53,658 nucleotides of DNA from Caulobacter sp. Lineage in GTDB: Bacteria; Pseudomonadota; Alphaproteobacteria; Caulobacterales; Caulobacteraceae. The stretch is taken from positions 1 through 53,658 of the forward strand of contig JAQGIP010000021.1 of assembly GCA_028291055.1 (NCBI GenBank), in the 5' to 3' direction. The translations under genes and the position numbers were made by a program. A model generated the notes under the pieces. It worked only from the letters and a program-made list of their open reading frames with translations, was not told the DNA's origin and searched no databases. This document shows positions 32,847 to 40,600 of this stretch, piece after piece (position 1 is the stretch's first letter; every line of letters starts with the position of its first letter).

Positions 32847-33188
32847 ATGGCACTAATGGTCATGGACGTTCGGGAGTACCTGACGCCGGCCGGCGATAGC
32901 CCGTTCGGGGCTTGGTTCGACGATCTCGACGCCAGGGCAGCCGCAAAGGTGACGATGGCCCTGGTGCGGATCGGGCAGGGCAATCTCTCCAACGTCAAGG
33001 GCGTCGGAGCAGGCGTCTTCGAGTACAGGATCGATTTTGGACCCGGCTACCGGGTCTATTTCGGAAAGGACGGCGAGACGATTGTGGTCCTCCTCGCCGG
33101 TGGGACGAAGAAGCGGCAGCAGCGTGATATCGAGGACGCCCAGGCCCGTTGGCAGGACTACAAGGACCGAAAGAAGGGTGGTGCGTAG
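32847..33188 (+). CDS. higB: HigB/RelE-family toxin
   Basis: A 113-residue toxin of the RelE superfamily, HigB-like (addiction-module killer) group: VREYLTPAGDSPFGAWFDDLDARAAAKVTMALVRIGQGNLSNVKGVGAGVFEYRIDFGPGYRVYFGKDGETIVVLLAGGTKKRQQRDIEDAQARW. Such toxins cleave mRNA on the ribosome. Internal methionines make the start uncertain; ATG at 32847 is the first, with alternatives at 32856 and 32862. It precedes the antitoxin by a single base, the reversed order typical of higBA. A LexA box covers the promoter, matching the DNA-damage-inducible HigBA known in Caulobacter crescentus. Confidence 0.88.
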   Translation: MALMVMDVREYLTPAGDSPFGAWFDDLDARAAAKVTMALVRIGQGNLSNVKGVGAGVFEYRIDFGPGYRVYFGKDGETIVVLLAGGTKKRQQRDIEDAQARWQDYKDRKKGGA

Positions 33189-33189
33189 G

Positions 33190-33537
33190 ATGGCGCTTAC
33201 ACGTTCATTCAGGGAGACGGTCCAGGCGCGCGTACAACGCGACGTGGCCTTTCGCGAGGCGCTGCTGGCCGAAGCGGTTGACGCCTTTCTGGCCGGAGAC
33301 GTCGAGGCCGGAAAGTCGATGCTGCGCGACTATATCAACGCGACCATCGGCTTCGAGAAGCTGGGCGCCGTGACCGGCACACCGCCAAAGAGTCTCATGA
33401 GAATGTTCAGTCCGGCCGGCAATCCAAACGCCCGCAATCTCTTCGGTGTGCTGGGTGAATTGCAGCGGCAATCCGGATTCCACCTTCACGCCCAAAGCGT
33501 GAGAGGAAGTCTCGCCGCTAACCCCGCCGCCCGCTGA
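33190..33537 (+). CDS. higA: HigA-like antitoxin
   Basis: A 115-residue antitoxin. It begins MALTRSFRETVQARVQRD, contains an extended helix VDAFLAGDVEAGKSMLRDYINATIGFEKLGAVTGTPPKSLMRMFSPAGNPNARNLFGVLGELQRQ typical of the HigA-like XRE-fold antitoxins, with TGTPPKSLMRMF as the putative DNA-recognition helix. It follows higB after one base and should both neutralise the toxin and repress the operon together with LexA. Its last 20 bases overlap the 3' end of the convergent efflux gene. Confidence 0.88.
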   Translation: MALTRSFRETVQARVQRDVAFREALLAEAVDAFLAGDVEAGKSMLRDYINATIGFEKLGAVTGTPPKSLMRMFSPAGNPNARNLFGVLGELQRQSGFHLHAQSVRGSLAANPAAR

Positions 33538-34984
33538 TGCTGGAGCCCGCGTCCGGGGCCAGCATCCAATAGACGGGGATGGCCAGCAGGGTCGTGGCGC
33601 CCACCGCCAGGTAGGGCACGATGAAGCGGTCCGGCGTCAGCACGCCGCCGGCTCCGCGCGCCACATGCAGCATGAAGCCGCCGAAGCTGACGCCCAAAGC
33701 GAGACTGACCTGCTGGCTGACGGCGGCCAGGGTGGAGGCGGCGGCGACCTTGCCCTGGGGCACATCGGCGTAGGCGATGGTGTTGGCGGCGATGAACTGG
33801 TTGGAGCGGCAGAAGCCGGCCAGTAGCAGCAGGACCATGATCAGCGGCACCGGCGTGCTCTCGCGGAAGAAGGCGGGGGCGGCGCTGAGCAGGCCGGTGA
33901 GGAGCACGAAGGCCACCAGCTGGATGCGGAAGCCGAACTTGCGCAGGGTGAGGGCCGCGAAGGGCCGCGCGCCCAGCACGCCGACGCCGCCGGCGAAGGT
34001 GACCGCGCCGGCGTGGAGGGGGCTCCAGTGCAGCCCCACCTGCAGCAGCAGCGGCATCAAAAAGGGCCCGGCCCCGATCCCCAGCCGCACGAAGGCGCCG
34101 CCCAGCAGGCTGGCGCGGAAGGTGGGGAAGCGCAGCAGGGTGAGGTCGAGGATCGGGCGGCTGCGGCGGCTGGCCTGGCGGATATAGACGACCAACGCGA
34201 TGGCGGCGGCGATCAGGGCCACGACCTTGGCCCAGTTGGGCAGCAGCGGCAGGCCCGCCGTCTCGGCCACCACGACCACGCCGGTGATGGCCAGGGCGGA
34301 GAGGAAGAAGCCCACCCAGTCGAAGCCGCCAGGATCGGGCGAGGTGATGCGCGGCACAAACTTCACCACCGCCGCCATGCCGAGCAGGCCCACGGGCACA
34401 TTGATGAAGAAGATCCACGGCCAGTCGGCGACGCCCAGCACGAAGCCGGCCAGGGGCGGGCCGATTAGCGGCCCGATCAGGGCCGGCATGGTGAACCAGC
34501 CCATGGCCTGGATCAGGCGCTCGCGCGGGGCGGACCCCACCACGATCAGACGGGCCACGGGGGTCATCATCGCCCCGCCCAGGCCCTGGACCAGGCGCGA
34601 GGCGACCAGCTGGGGCAGGGTGGTGGAGAAGCCGCAGAGCACCGAGCCCAGCAGGAAGACGGCCATGGCCGACATGAACACCGGCTTGGCGCCCAGCTTC
34701 TCCGCCGCCCAGCCGCTGATCGGCGTGAACACCGCCAGCGCCAGGATGTAGGAGGTCAGCGCCAGCTTCAGGTGCACCGGGTCCGCATGGAAGGCGTGGG
34801 CCAGGGTGGGCAGGGCGGTCGAGAGCGCGGTGGAGTCGATGAACTCCATGAACAGCGCGCTCGCCACCGCCAGGGACGCCAGCCGCTGAGCGGTCGGCGA
34901 TATGGCGGGCGGTGCGGCTTCCGCCGTCAGGGCGGCGGTCGGGGACGTCTCGTCCGTCCCCATCAGGCTATCGGCATCGGACAC
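33518..34984 (-). CDS. DHA2-family multidrug efflux MFS transporter
   Basis: A 488-residue, 14-span transporter of the EmrB/QacA (DHA2) group. It has motif A-like GWAAEKLGAKPVFMSAMAVFLLGSVLCG, motif C-like SRLVQGLGGAMMTPVARLIVVGSAPRERLIQAMGWFTMPALIGPLIGPPLAGFV, and proton-relay acids in the early spans (LFMEFIDSTALSTALP). A role in exporting toxic compounds is inferred. It is divergent from the TonB-dependent receptor gene. The first methionine at 34984 has a second Met seven residues later that would give a slightly shorter protein. Confidence 0.92.
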   Translation of the reverse strand: MSDADSLMGTDETSPTAALTAEAAPPAISPTAQRLASLAVASALFMEFIDSTALSTALPTLAHAFHADPVHLKLALTSYILALAVFTPISGWAAEKLGAKPVFMSAMAVFLLGSVLCGFSTTLPQLVASRLVQGLGGAMMTPVARLIVVGSAPRERLIQAMGWFTMPALIGPLIGPPLAGFVLGVADWPWIFFINVPVGLLGMAAVVKFVPRITSPDPGGFDWVGFFLSALAITGVVVVAETAGLPLLPNWAKVVALIAAAIALVVYIRQASRRSRPILDLTLLRFPTFRASLLGGAFVRLGIGAGPFLMPLLLQVGLHWSPLHAGAVTFAGGVGVLGARPFAALTLRKFGFRIQLVAFVLLTGLLSAAPAFFRESTPVPLIMVLLLLAGFCRSNQFIAANTIAYADVPQGKVAAASTLAAVSQQVSLALGVSFGGFMLHVARGAGGVLTPDRFIVPYLAVGATTLLAIPVYWMLAPDAGSSISGRRG

Positions 34985-35121
34985 GGGCCGGGTTTAGGCC
35001 GGGGTGACCTGGGTCGCAAGGCGCTCGGCGATGCTGAATGGGCGCGGCCGTCGAGCGCGCCACTCATGATTGCAATGGCGACGCAACTCGTGTCTCTTCG
35101 CCGAGTCGGGTCGGGGGGATC

Positions 35122-37242
35122 ATGCAGCGCGCCATGAGATGCGGAATCGTGGGTGCGGCGCTGGCGGCGATCACGCTGGGTTCGGCCGCCCGGGCCGATG
35201 AGGCGCCGGCCGCCCCAAAGGCCGATGCTCCCCAGCCGAAGGACGCCGCCAAGGCCCAGCCGGCCGTCGCCGAAGTCACCGTCACCGCCAAGCGTCCCGA
35301 GGTGGTCGACCGCATCGACCGGCGCACCTACGACATCGCCGGCGATCCCCAGTCCCAGAGCGGCGTGGTCACCGATATCCTGCGCAAGCTGCCGTCCATC
35401 ACCGTCGCGCCCGACGGCGGCGTGGCCCTGCGCGGCGATACGAACGTCACCATCCTGATCGACGGCAAACCGCCCCTGCGCGGGGTGCTGTCGCGGCTGC
35501 CGGCCAACCAGATCGACAAGGTCGAGGTGATGACCAACCCGTCGGCCCAATACGCCCCCGACGGCACGGCCGGCATCATCAACATCATCACCAGGCGCAA
35601 GGGCCCGCCCGGCCTGTCCGGGGGCGCCAACACGGGATGGGACACCGACGGCTCGGGCGGCGGCGGCTCCACCGCCAATCTGAATCTCGGCAAATGGACG
35701 CTGACGGGCGGCATGAGCGGGGCCGTCTTCCACCGCGACGACGTCAACACCAGCCATCAGGAAACTCTGGATGGCCATGGCGGCGTGACCGGAACGCTGG
35801 ATGAGACATCGCGGACACGGGCGCGTTTCGATTTTGGCCAGGGCCAGCTGCGCGCCGCCTACCGGCTCTCCGAGCACGCAACGCTAAGCCTGACCGGGGA
35901 GTATTCCGCCAACCGGGGTGAGCGCGACGGCGAGGGTGATTACGACGGATCGATCGGCGTCTTTTCGGAAATCACCCACAGCCGCCAGACCGGAAACCAG
36001 GGCAGCCTCGATGCGGCCTATGACTATGTCGGCCCTCATAACGGCGAAACCTTCAGCCTGGACGTCAAGCATACCGAGGGCGACGGCGGCCAGGCGCGCG
36101 ACTCCGCCACCGTCTATTCCGCGCCCGGCCCGTTGACCGCCACCAGCCGGATCGTGACCGATACCCGCGACGTCACCGACTTCGTCAAGGGCGACTATGC
36201 GCGCGGCTTCGGCGGCGTCACCCTGCTGACCGCAGGGTTCCAGTGGCGGCGCGGGTCCAGCCGGGCCGCGAGAAGTCTGGTCAGTTCCGATCCGGCGCTG
36301 AACGGCTACGACACCCTCTTCGAGGGCGTGCAGACCCAGTCCGACCTCTATGCGACCTATCAATTCCCCCTCGGCAAATGGTCGGTGTTGCCCGGGCTTC
36401 GGGTGGAGGAGGTCACGCGCCGGTTCGCGGCGGGGGCGCCCGGCTCAAGCGAGACCTACCTGTTTCCCTCCCTGCATCTGGGCCGGGACCTGGGCGGCAA
36501 GGGCAGGCTCAAGCTGAGCTACAGCGGCCGCCTCGACCGCCGCTCGATCCAGGACTACGACGCCACCATCCACTACGCCGGCCCCCGCAGCGCCTATCGC
36601 GGCAACCCGGGCCTCAAGCCCCAGACGGTGGATTCCTTCGAAGCCAGCTACAGCCGCGAAGCCAGAGGCGCGGGCTACATCGTCTCGCTCTACTACCGCG
36701 CCAAGCACAACACGACCGACAACGTCAGCACCGACCTGGGCGGCGGCGTGATCCTGTCGACCTGGGTCAACGCCGGCGACAGCCAGACCGGCGGCGCGGA
36801 GCTTACCCTGCATGGGCCGTTCGCGCGCGAGGGTTGGGCGGCGCACTGGAAGTACAGCGTCAACGTCAACCTCTACGATACCCGGCTGTCGGCCGCCGGC
36901 GGGACGGGGACGGGCCGTGAAGCGTTTTCCTGGTCGGGCAACGCCACGCTCGAATATGCCGCCATTCCCAACGGCTCCGGTGGCGACCGGCTGCAGTTCG
37001 ACCTCAACGCCAGCAGCCGTCAGATCGGTATCGAGGGGTCCTACGGCGGCTATGTCCAGCTGGACGCCAGCTACCGCCATCCCTTCAACAGCCATTGGTC
37101 GGTGGTGGTGTCGGTGAACGACCTGCTGAACAGCACGGCTTCGGGGGCGGACCTGTCGACGCCGCTGCTCAGAATCCACTCCGACTACAGCAGCCCGGCC
37201 CGAGCCCTGAAAGTCGCCCTGGTCTGGAAATTCGGCGGCTGA
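35122..37242 (+). CDS. TonB-dependent outer-membrane receptor-like protein
   Basis: A 706-residue outer-membrane protein. It has a signal peptide (MQRAMRCGIVGAALAAITLGSAARA), a proline/alanine linker, then a TonB-box-like AEVTVTAKRPEVV and a plug domain (VVTDILRKLPSITVAPDGGVALRGDTNVTILIDGKPP, NPSAQYAPDGTAGIINIITRR). The remainder is a beta-barrel with alternating patterns (LKLSYSGRLDRRSIQDYDATIHY). It belongs to the outer-membrane beta-barrel receptor group related to CirA/SusC-type proteins. The ligand is unknown; no uptake or siderophore genes are nearby. The ATG at 35122 has a GGGGGG site and is the start of the signal peptide. Confidence 0.9.
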   Translation: MQRAMRCGIVGAALAAITLGSAARADEAPAAPKADAPQPKDAAKAQPAVAEVTVTAKRPEVVDRIDRRTYDIAGDPQSQSGVVTDILRKLPSITVAPDGGVALRGDTNVTILIDGKPPLRGVLSRLPANQIDKVEVMTNPSAQYAPDGTAGIINIITRRKGPPGLSGGANTGWDTDGSGGGGSTANLNLGKWTLTGGMSGAVFHRDDVNTSHQETLDGHGGVTGTLDETSRTRARFDFGQGQLRAAYRLSEHATLSLTGEYSANRGERDGEGDYDGSIGVFSEITHSRQTGNQGSLDAAYDYVGPHNGETFSLDVKHTEGDGGQARDSATVYSAPGPLTATSRIVTDTRDVTDFVKGDYARGFGGVTLLTAGFQWRRGSSRAARSLVSSDPALNGYDTLFEGVQTQSDLYATYQFPLGKWSVLPGLRVEEVTRRFAAGAPGSSETYLFPSLHLGRDLGGKGRLKLSYSGRLDRRSIQDYDATIHYAGPRSAYRGNPGLKPQTVDSFEASYSREARGAGYIVSLYYRAKHNTTDNVSTDLGGGVILSTWVNAGDSQTGGAELTLHGPFAREGWAAHWKYSVNVNLYDTRLSAAGGTGTGREAFSWSGNATLEYAAIPNGSGGDRLQFDLNASSRQIGIEGSYGGYVQLDASYRHPFNSHWSVVVSVNDLLNSTASGADLSTPLLRIHSDYSSPARALKVALVWKFGG

Positions 37243-37252
37243 AGGGAGCCCC

Positions 37253-38047
37253 CTACTTGCCCGGTTTGACCGAGAAGCTGAGGCCGATGACGGTGTCTTC
37301 GCGGCTGATGCCATAAGCGCCGATTTCGCGGCGCGACGCGGCGACGGAAACCTGGGTGGGGCCCTTGCGCCAGCCCAGGCCCAGCTGGATCTTGCCGAAC
37401 TCGGCCAGCCGCTCGACCGACCACCCGGCGCGTCGCCAGCCGGCGACCGGGTCGCGGACCATGTTCAGCCCGAAGGCCTTGCCCGACCCGGCGGCGAAGA
37501 TGAACCAGCGCCCGCGCTTGGCGTCGGTGGAGGTGGGGCCGAAGCGGACCATCAGGGCCTTGGCGTCGATCAGGCTGTCGGCCTTGGGCGTCGACGGGGC
37601 CGCGCCGTTGCGGCCGGTGAAGTGGCTGCTTTGCCGGTCCCGGGGCGGGGCGCCGATCGGCCAGTCGCCCACCGGGCCGCCGGCCAGGGTCAGCGCCATG
37701 CGCTGGCGCGGCGCCTCGGAGACTTCGCGCAGGGTGACCGGCGCGGCGTTGGCCAGCAGGACCGGCGGCGGGGCGCCGGCGCCCACGGTGCGGTAGGCGT
37801 CGCCCGCTTCGGCGTTCATCAGGGCCGCGCCGGTGGGTTCTTCTCCATAGCGGGCGGTGGCGATGGGCAGGTCGGGATCGTCGGTTCCGTCGCCGCGTCC
37901 GGCGCCGGCGAAGGTCCGGCCGATAGCGGCGTCACGGGTCATGGCGGCGGAGTCGAGTGAGCCGACGCCGGCCCCCCCGGCCGCCGCCGCCAGAGCCGCG
38001 ACCCCCATCGCGACCCCCGTGAATAAAGCTACGCTACCAACCCGCAT
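37253..38047 (-). CDS. Secreted hypothetical protein
   Basis: A 264-residue protein starting with a hydrophobic alanine/glycine segment (SVALFTGVAMGVAALAAAAGG), most likely a signal anchor. The middle is proline- and alanine-rich and poorly ordered. The last 120 residues have alternating hydrophobic strands (ALMVRFGPT, RWFIFAAGSGKAFGLNMV, GKIQLGLGWRKGPTQVSVAASRREIG, DTVIGLSFSVKPGK), which could form a small beta-barrel or sandwich. It is convergent with the receptor gene, 10 bases from its stop. I do not recognise the family. Confidence 0.65.
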   Translation of the reverse strand: MRVGSVALFTGVAMGVAALAAAAGGAGVGSLDSAAMTRDAAIGRTFAGAGRGDGTDDPDLPIATARYGEEPTGAALMNAEAGDAYRTVGAGAPPPVLLANAAPVTLREVSEAPRQRMALTLAGGPVGDWPIGAPPRDRQSSHFTGRNGAAPSTPKADSLIDAKALMVRFGPTSTDAKRGRWFIFAAGSGKAFGLNMVRDPVAGWRRAGWSVERLAEFGKIQLGLGWRKGPTQVSVAASRREIGAYGISREDTVIGLSFSVKPGK

Positions 38048-38183
38048 GCTTCCCCCGGGCGTGTTCCCCTATTCCGCCCTTGGGTCACGTTAACCATTTG
38101 CACGGGTGTCGCAACCGCCCTCGCCGGTCGCGCGACAAGAGAACCGCCCCAAGTTGGGGGTGAGCGGCGCCGAAGATGGCTGC

Positions 38184-38330
38184 CTAGTGGCCCGGCCGCG
38201 GCTCGAAGGAGCGGGGCTCCTTGCGTTTGATGGTGTCCTTGTCCGCCTTCTTGCCGTGCTGCGGCTCGGGGAGCGATCGGGTGAAGCCGAAATTATTCAG
38301 CGGGGCCTGTTGCGGAAAGCCTGTGGGCAT
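38184..38330 (-). CDS. Possible 48-residue hydrophilic protein
   Basis: A short frame starting MPTGFPQQAPLNNFGFTRSL and continuing with PEPQHGKKADKDTIKRKEPR to SFEPRPGH. It is rich in Lys, Arg and Pro and has a GGAG site eight bases before the ATG. It lies 27 bases downstream of the transglutaminase gene on the same strand. Small basic tails of this sort are common in real small proteins, but with no family match I hold this as a moderate call. Confidence 0.5.
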   Translation of the reverse strand: MPTGFPQQAPLNNFGFTRSLPEPQHGKKADKDTIKRKEPRSFEPRPGH

Positions 38331-38357
38331 GGCGCGCACTCCAACACTGGGAACAGT

Positions 38358-39239
38358 CTACGCCGCCTCCGGCAGCGGCGTCTCGTGGGTGACCTTCACA
38401 TCCACGTGCAGGCTGACCTGGCCGGGGTCGCCCAGGATGGTCCCGGAAACCGGCGCCGCCTGGGTCGGGGTGCGGGCCACGGCCACCGGGATCAGGTCGG
38501 GCGATTCCGCCAGGCCGTTGGTGGGGTCGAACTCGGTCCAGCCGAGGTCGGGCAGGAAGACCTCGCACCAGGCGTGGGTGGCCCCCGCGCCGCGCAGGCC
38601 GCCTTCCAGTTTGGGGCTGTAGAGATAGCCGCTGACGAAGCGCGCCGCGAAGCCCAGCCGGCGCAGGCCCTCCACCATCAGCCAGGCGAAGTCGCGGCAG
38701 GTGCCCGACCCGGTGGCCAGGGTCTCGTGCGGGGTCTGGACGCCCTCGGCGGCGCGGGCCTTGTAGTCGAAGCCCTCGTGGATGGCGCTGTTGAGGCGCA
38801 GCAGGAAGTCCAGCGCCGGCTCTTCCGAACGGCCGGTCTGGCCGCGCAGCCAGTGGAGGAACTGGGGCTGTTCGTCGTCGGTGGCCGGCGACATGTAGGG
38901 GGCCAATGCGACCCGGTCCTCGCCGCCATAGATCAGCGGCATGGCCGATTGGGGATCGTCCGCCTCGGGCTCCGACAGCGGCGCGGGGAAGCGCGCTATG
39001 GTCAGGTGGCTGGTGATGATCAGCCGTTGGGCGGGGCCCTGCGGCGTGAACCAGCATACGCAGTTGCCGAAGGCGTCATAGGTCCAGCGCGTGGCGCCGG
39101 GGGGAGACAGCGACAGGCTGGCGTCGACCAGCCGGCTGGCGTGGCTGTCGCGCGGGCGCAGCATCAGCCGCTGCGGGCCGAAGGTGACGGCGCGCTCGTA
39201 GCTGTAGCGGGTCTCGTGGACGATGCGGAATTGCGCCAT
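38358..39239 (-). CDS. Transglutaminase-like cysteine protein
   Basis: A 293-residue protein: an N-terminal strand-rich region (MAQFRIVHETRYSYERAVTFGPQRLMLRPRD) typical of bacterial transglutaminase-like proteins, then the catalytic core with Cys in GSGTCRDFAW (C181), His in THAWCEVFLP (H222) and Asp in EFDPTNG (D238). The triad is complete. Members are usually thought to be peptidases or amide-forming enzymes of unknown substrate, often beside ATP-grasp/alpha-E genes, which are absent here. It is divergent from the LexA-box/radical SAM unit. Confidence 0.9.
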   Translation of the reverse strand: MAQFRIVHETRYSYERAVTFGPQRLMLRPRDSHASRLVDASLSLSPPGATRWTYDAFGNCVCWFTPQGPAQRLIITSHLTIARFPAPLSEPEADDPQSAMPLIYGGEDRVALAPYMSPATDDEQPQFLHWLRGQTGRSEEPALDFLLRLNSAIHEGFDYKARAAEGVQTPHETLATGSGTCRDFAWLMVEGLRRLGFAARFVSGYLYSPKLEGGLRGAGATHAWCEVFLPDLGWTEFDPTNGLAESPDLIPVAVARTPTQAAPVSGTILGDPGQVSLHVDVKVTHETPLPEAA

Positions 39240-39332
39240 GGGGTCGCCGTAGGCCTTATCCGGGCGGGGGTCTCGTGAAACCGGGAAGGGGACGGAAGGT
39301 TCCGCCCGGATTCAACCGCCCGGGCGTGGACG

Positions 39333-39347
39333 GAACAAAAGAAGAAC
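39333..39347. promoter_or_regulatory. LexA (SOS) box upstream of the radical SAM gene
   Basis: GAACAAAAGAAGAAC is the reverse-strand form of GTTC-N7-GTTC, an exact match to the alphaproteobacterial SOS box. It lies 17 bases upstream of the radical SAM start codon and in the divergent region shared with the transglutaminase gene. Confidence 0.8.
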
Positions 39348-39364
39348 ATTAGGGTTGCCGCCTC

Positions 39365-40600
39365 ATGGCAGCCCTCACCCTCAAGCGTAAACTTCAAATC
39401 CTCTCCGACGCCGCGAAATACGACGCCTCCTGCGCCTCGTCGGGGTCGTCGCAACGCTCGTCGATGGACGGCAAGGGGGTGGGGTCCACCGAGGGCATGG
39501 GCATCTGCCACGCCTATGCGCCGGACGGCCGCTGCATCAGCCTGTTGAAGATCCTGCTGACCAACTTCTGTATCTACGACTGCGTCTACTGCATCAACCG
39601 GGTGTCCTCCAACGTCACGCGGGCCCGCTTCACGGTCCAGGAGGTGATCGACCTCACCCTGGGCTTCTACAAACGCAACTATATCGAGGGGCTGTTCCTC
39701 TCGTCGGGCATCATCCGCGACGGCGACTACACCATGGAGGAGATGGTGCGCGTGGTGCGCGGCCTGCGCACCGACCACGATTTCCGCGGCTACATCCATG
39801 TGAAGCTCATCCCCGAGGCCTCGCCCGCCCTGGTGGCGGAAGCGGCCCTCTATGCCGACCGGGTGTCGATCAACATCGAACTGCCCCGCGACGAGAGCCT
39901 GGCCAACCTGGCGCCGGAAAAGGACGCCCACACCATCAAGCGGGCCATGGGCGGGGTGCGGTTGGGCATCGAGGGCGGGGCGCAAAAGCCCGCGCTCGGC
40001 GGCAAGCTCCGGCCGCCGAAGTTCGCCCCCGCCGGCCAGTCCACCCAGCTCATCGTCGGCGCCGACGCCGCGCCGGATTCCGAAATCCTGGCCCGCAGCG
40101 AGAGCCTCTACGGCTCCTATGGCCTGCGCCGGGTCTACTATTCCGCCTTCAGCCCGATCCCCGATTCCGCCGCGCGGCTGCCCCTGTCGCGACCGCCGCT
40201 GATGCGCGAGCATCGGCTGTACCAGGCCGACTGGCTGATGCGCTTCTATGGCTTCACGCGCGCCGAGATCATCGGCGAGGGCCAGGACCTGGAGCTGGAC
40301 GTAGACCCCAAGACCGCCTGGGCGCTGGTCAACCGCGAGCGCTTCCCGGTGGACGTCAACACGGCCGAGCGCGAGATGCTGCTGCGGGTGCCGGGCCTGG
40401 GGGTGAAGACGGTCGAACGGCTGATCGCCATCCGGCGGCTGAAGCGGATCGTGCTGGAGGATGTGCGGCGGCTGTCGCGGGGCCTTACGCGGGTAAAGCC
40501 CTTCATCGTCACCGGCGACTGGCGGCCCACCGTGGCCCTCGACAGCGCCGACCTGCGCGCGGCGCTGACGCCCCGGCCCGTGCAGCCGAGCCTGTTCTAA
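39365..40600 (+). CDS. Radical SAM DNA-modification/repair protein (UdgX-linked)
   Basis: A 411-residue protein. The radical SAM cysteines are C69, C73 and C76 in TNFCIYDCVYCINR, followed by the SAM-barrel segments (GLFLSSGIIRDGDYTMEEMVRVV, GYIHVKLIPEASPALV, VSINIELPRDESLANL). The C-terminal part has a helix-hairpin-helix motif LLRVPGLGVKTVERLIAIRR, a DNA-binding feature. This matches the family known as the UDG-linked putative DNA modification/repair radical SAM proteins. The biochemical reaction is not established. A LexA box precedes it, and its stop overlaps the start of the UdgX-like gene, so both form an SOS-type operon. Confidence 0.9.
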   Translation: MAALTLKRKLQILSDAAKYDASCASSGSSQRSSMDGKGVGSTEGMGICHAYAPDGRCISLLKILLTNFCIYDCVYCINRVSSNVTRARFTVQEVIDLTLGFYKRNYIEGLFLSSGIIRDGDYTMEEMVRVVRGLRTDHDFRGYIHVKLIPEASPALVAEAALYADRVSINIELPRDESLANLAPEKDAHTIKRAMGGVRLGIEGGAQKPALGGKLRPPKFAPAGQSTQLIVGADAAPDSEILARSESLYGSYGLRRVYYSAFSPIPDSAARLPLSRPPLMREHRLYQADWLMRFYGFTRAEIIGEGQDLELDVDPKTAWALVNRERFPVDVNTAEREMLLRVPGLGVKTVERLIAIRRLKRIVLEDVRRLSRGLTRVKPFIVTGDWRPTVALDSADLRAALTPRPVQPSLF

